From: Veillonella absiana
Lineage (GTDB): Bacteria > Bacillota > Negativicutes > Veillonellales > Veillonellaceae
Assembly (NCBI RefSeq): GCF_032970905.1
Contig: NZ_JAWJZA010000028.1
Reading direction: 5' to 3' (one strand)
Length of the DNA: 13,559 nt
Under the pieces are notes generated by a model. The model saw nothing but the letters and a program-made list of their open reading frames with translations. It had not been told where the DNA came from and ran no database searches. Made by a program: the position numbers and the translations under genes. This document shows, one piece after another, positions 13,104-13,559 of the stretch; the stretch's first letter is position 1; each line of letters starts with the position of its first letter.

Positions 13104-13559
13104 ATGGTTAAAGTATATGAACCTGAATTCAAGAAACAAATAGCTCAACTATATTTAGAACACAAAGGTGTCATAGGATATAGGATGATGTATCGACTAT
13201 TGGTGCAACAAGGCATAATAAAATTGAACGAATATTTTCAGCATCAAAACCTAATGAAAAATGGTGTATTGATTTTACCTACTTACCTACAATCTAAGGT
13301 ATAAAGCAATATAATTGTACAATTATATTGCTTTATATGATCGTTGCGTAGTAGCCAGTATTACTTCGGATGCTTTAACTAGACAGTTAGCGATTGATAC
13401 GGTTAAAATGGCTTTATGCTTTGCTAAAAAGAAACCGAAATCATTAATTCTTCATAGTGATAGAGGCGTCCAATTTACCTCGAAAAAATTTGTAGAATTC
13501 TGTGAGCAAGAAAAAATCATACAAAGTATGAGTGCTGCAGGTTGTCCTTATGATAATGC
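13104..13559 (+). pseudogene. IS3-family transposase, multiply broken and partial
   Basis: ATG 13104 has aggag eight bases upstream and opens like an IS3 OrfA (VKVYEPEFKKQIAQLYLEHKG). It then passes directly into an OrfB-type segment (IGYRMMYRLLVQQG), so most of OrfA and the start of OrfB are deleted. After a frame change, KPNEKWCIDFTYLPT (from about 13250) gives the first catalytic aspartate, then a TAA stops the frame near 13296. A second frame change at the palindrome 13300-13337 leads to YDRCVVASITSDALTRQ and LHSDRGVQFTS with the second aspartate. The frame is still open at the window edge (GCPYDNA). The final catalytic glutamate would lie just outside. The copy cannot make transposase. 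Confidence 0.88.
13300..13337. repeat. 38-bp perfect palindrome inside the IS3 remnant
   Basis: The left half ends aaagcaatataattgt and the right half is its exact complement with no spacer (centre 13318/13319). It lies at the point where the transposase reading frame shifts by two bases. Confidence 0.97.

Larger units (their letters stand above)
13036..13559 (+). mobile_element. Decayed IS3-family insertion sequence (left part; runs off the window)
   Basis: The transposase remnants at 13104-13559 define the element. Its left end is not certain. A plausible terminal sequence begins near tgtactgc at 13036, directly beside the foot of the preceding hairpin, since IS150-group ends often begin TGTACTG. 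The right end is beyond the window. Confidence 0.6.

Overview
The window reads as chromosomal DNA of a diderm Firmicute of the Negativicutes, most likely Veillonella or a close relative. This is inferred from gene content and style and was not checked by search. Support comes from a YadA-type trimeric autotransporter with an ESPR-like leader and a C-terminal coiled coil after its membrane anchor, an AT-rich sequence with AGGAGG-type ribosome sites, the trmK-nif3 pair and class A RNase P RNA gene typical of Firmicutes, and a Tat-exported NiFe hydrogenase.

Layout. Positions 3-77 are the C-terminal end of an IS30-type transposase, followed by AT-rich DNA with five 16-bp tandem repeats (221-300). 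A short trimeric adhesin gene follows (383-1642), broken by an in-frame TGA inside its export signal. A small secreted protein of unknown function (1661-2293) and a strong terminator (2435-2466) close that unit. Next is a divergent LysR regulator / cupin pair (2546-4277). Its intergenic region holds promoters on both strands, what looks like an internally deleted gene, and degenerate repeats. The pair is bracketed by two copies of a 41-bp terminator-like repeat, the second of which ends a truncated dinD-like gene (4272-4793, minus).

The middle is housekeeping: trmK (tRNA m1A22 methyltransferase), a Nif3/YqfO metal protein, the RNase P RNA gene (7064-7418) and a thioredoxin, closed by a long terminator (7801-7871).

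The right half is a tightly packed operon for a membrane-bound NiFe hydrogenase: Tat-exported small subunit, large subunit, cytochrome b anchor, maturation protease and a single-domain HupH/HyaF-like factor (8142-12946). Genes overlap or are separated by at most 12 bases. The enzyme should exchange electrons between H2 and the quinone pool on the outer face of the inner membrane. It has glycine at both positions that are extra cysteines in oxygen-tolerant relatives, so it is predicted to be oxygen-sensitive. A tandem repeat and an inverted repeat sit at its promoter. A complex hairpin ends the operon. The window closes with a decayed IS3-family element carrying a 38-bp perfect palindrome at the point of a frameshift.

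I see no clearly new multi-gene system. The best leads are the interrupted adhesin with its upstream repeats, the 41-bp repeat pair with the truncated dinD, the control region of the hydrogenase operon, and the palindrome in the IS3 remnant.
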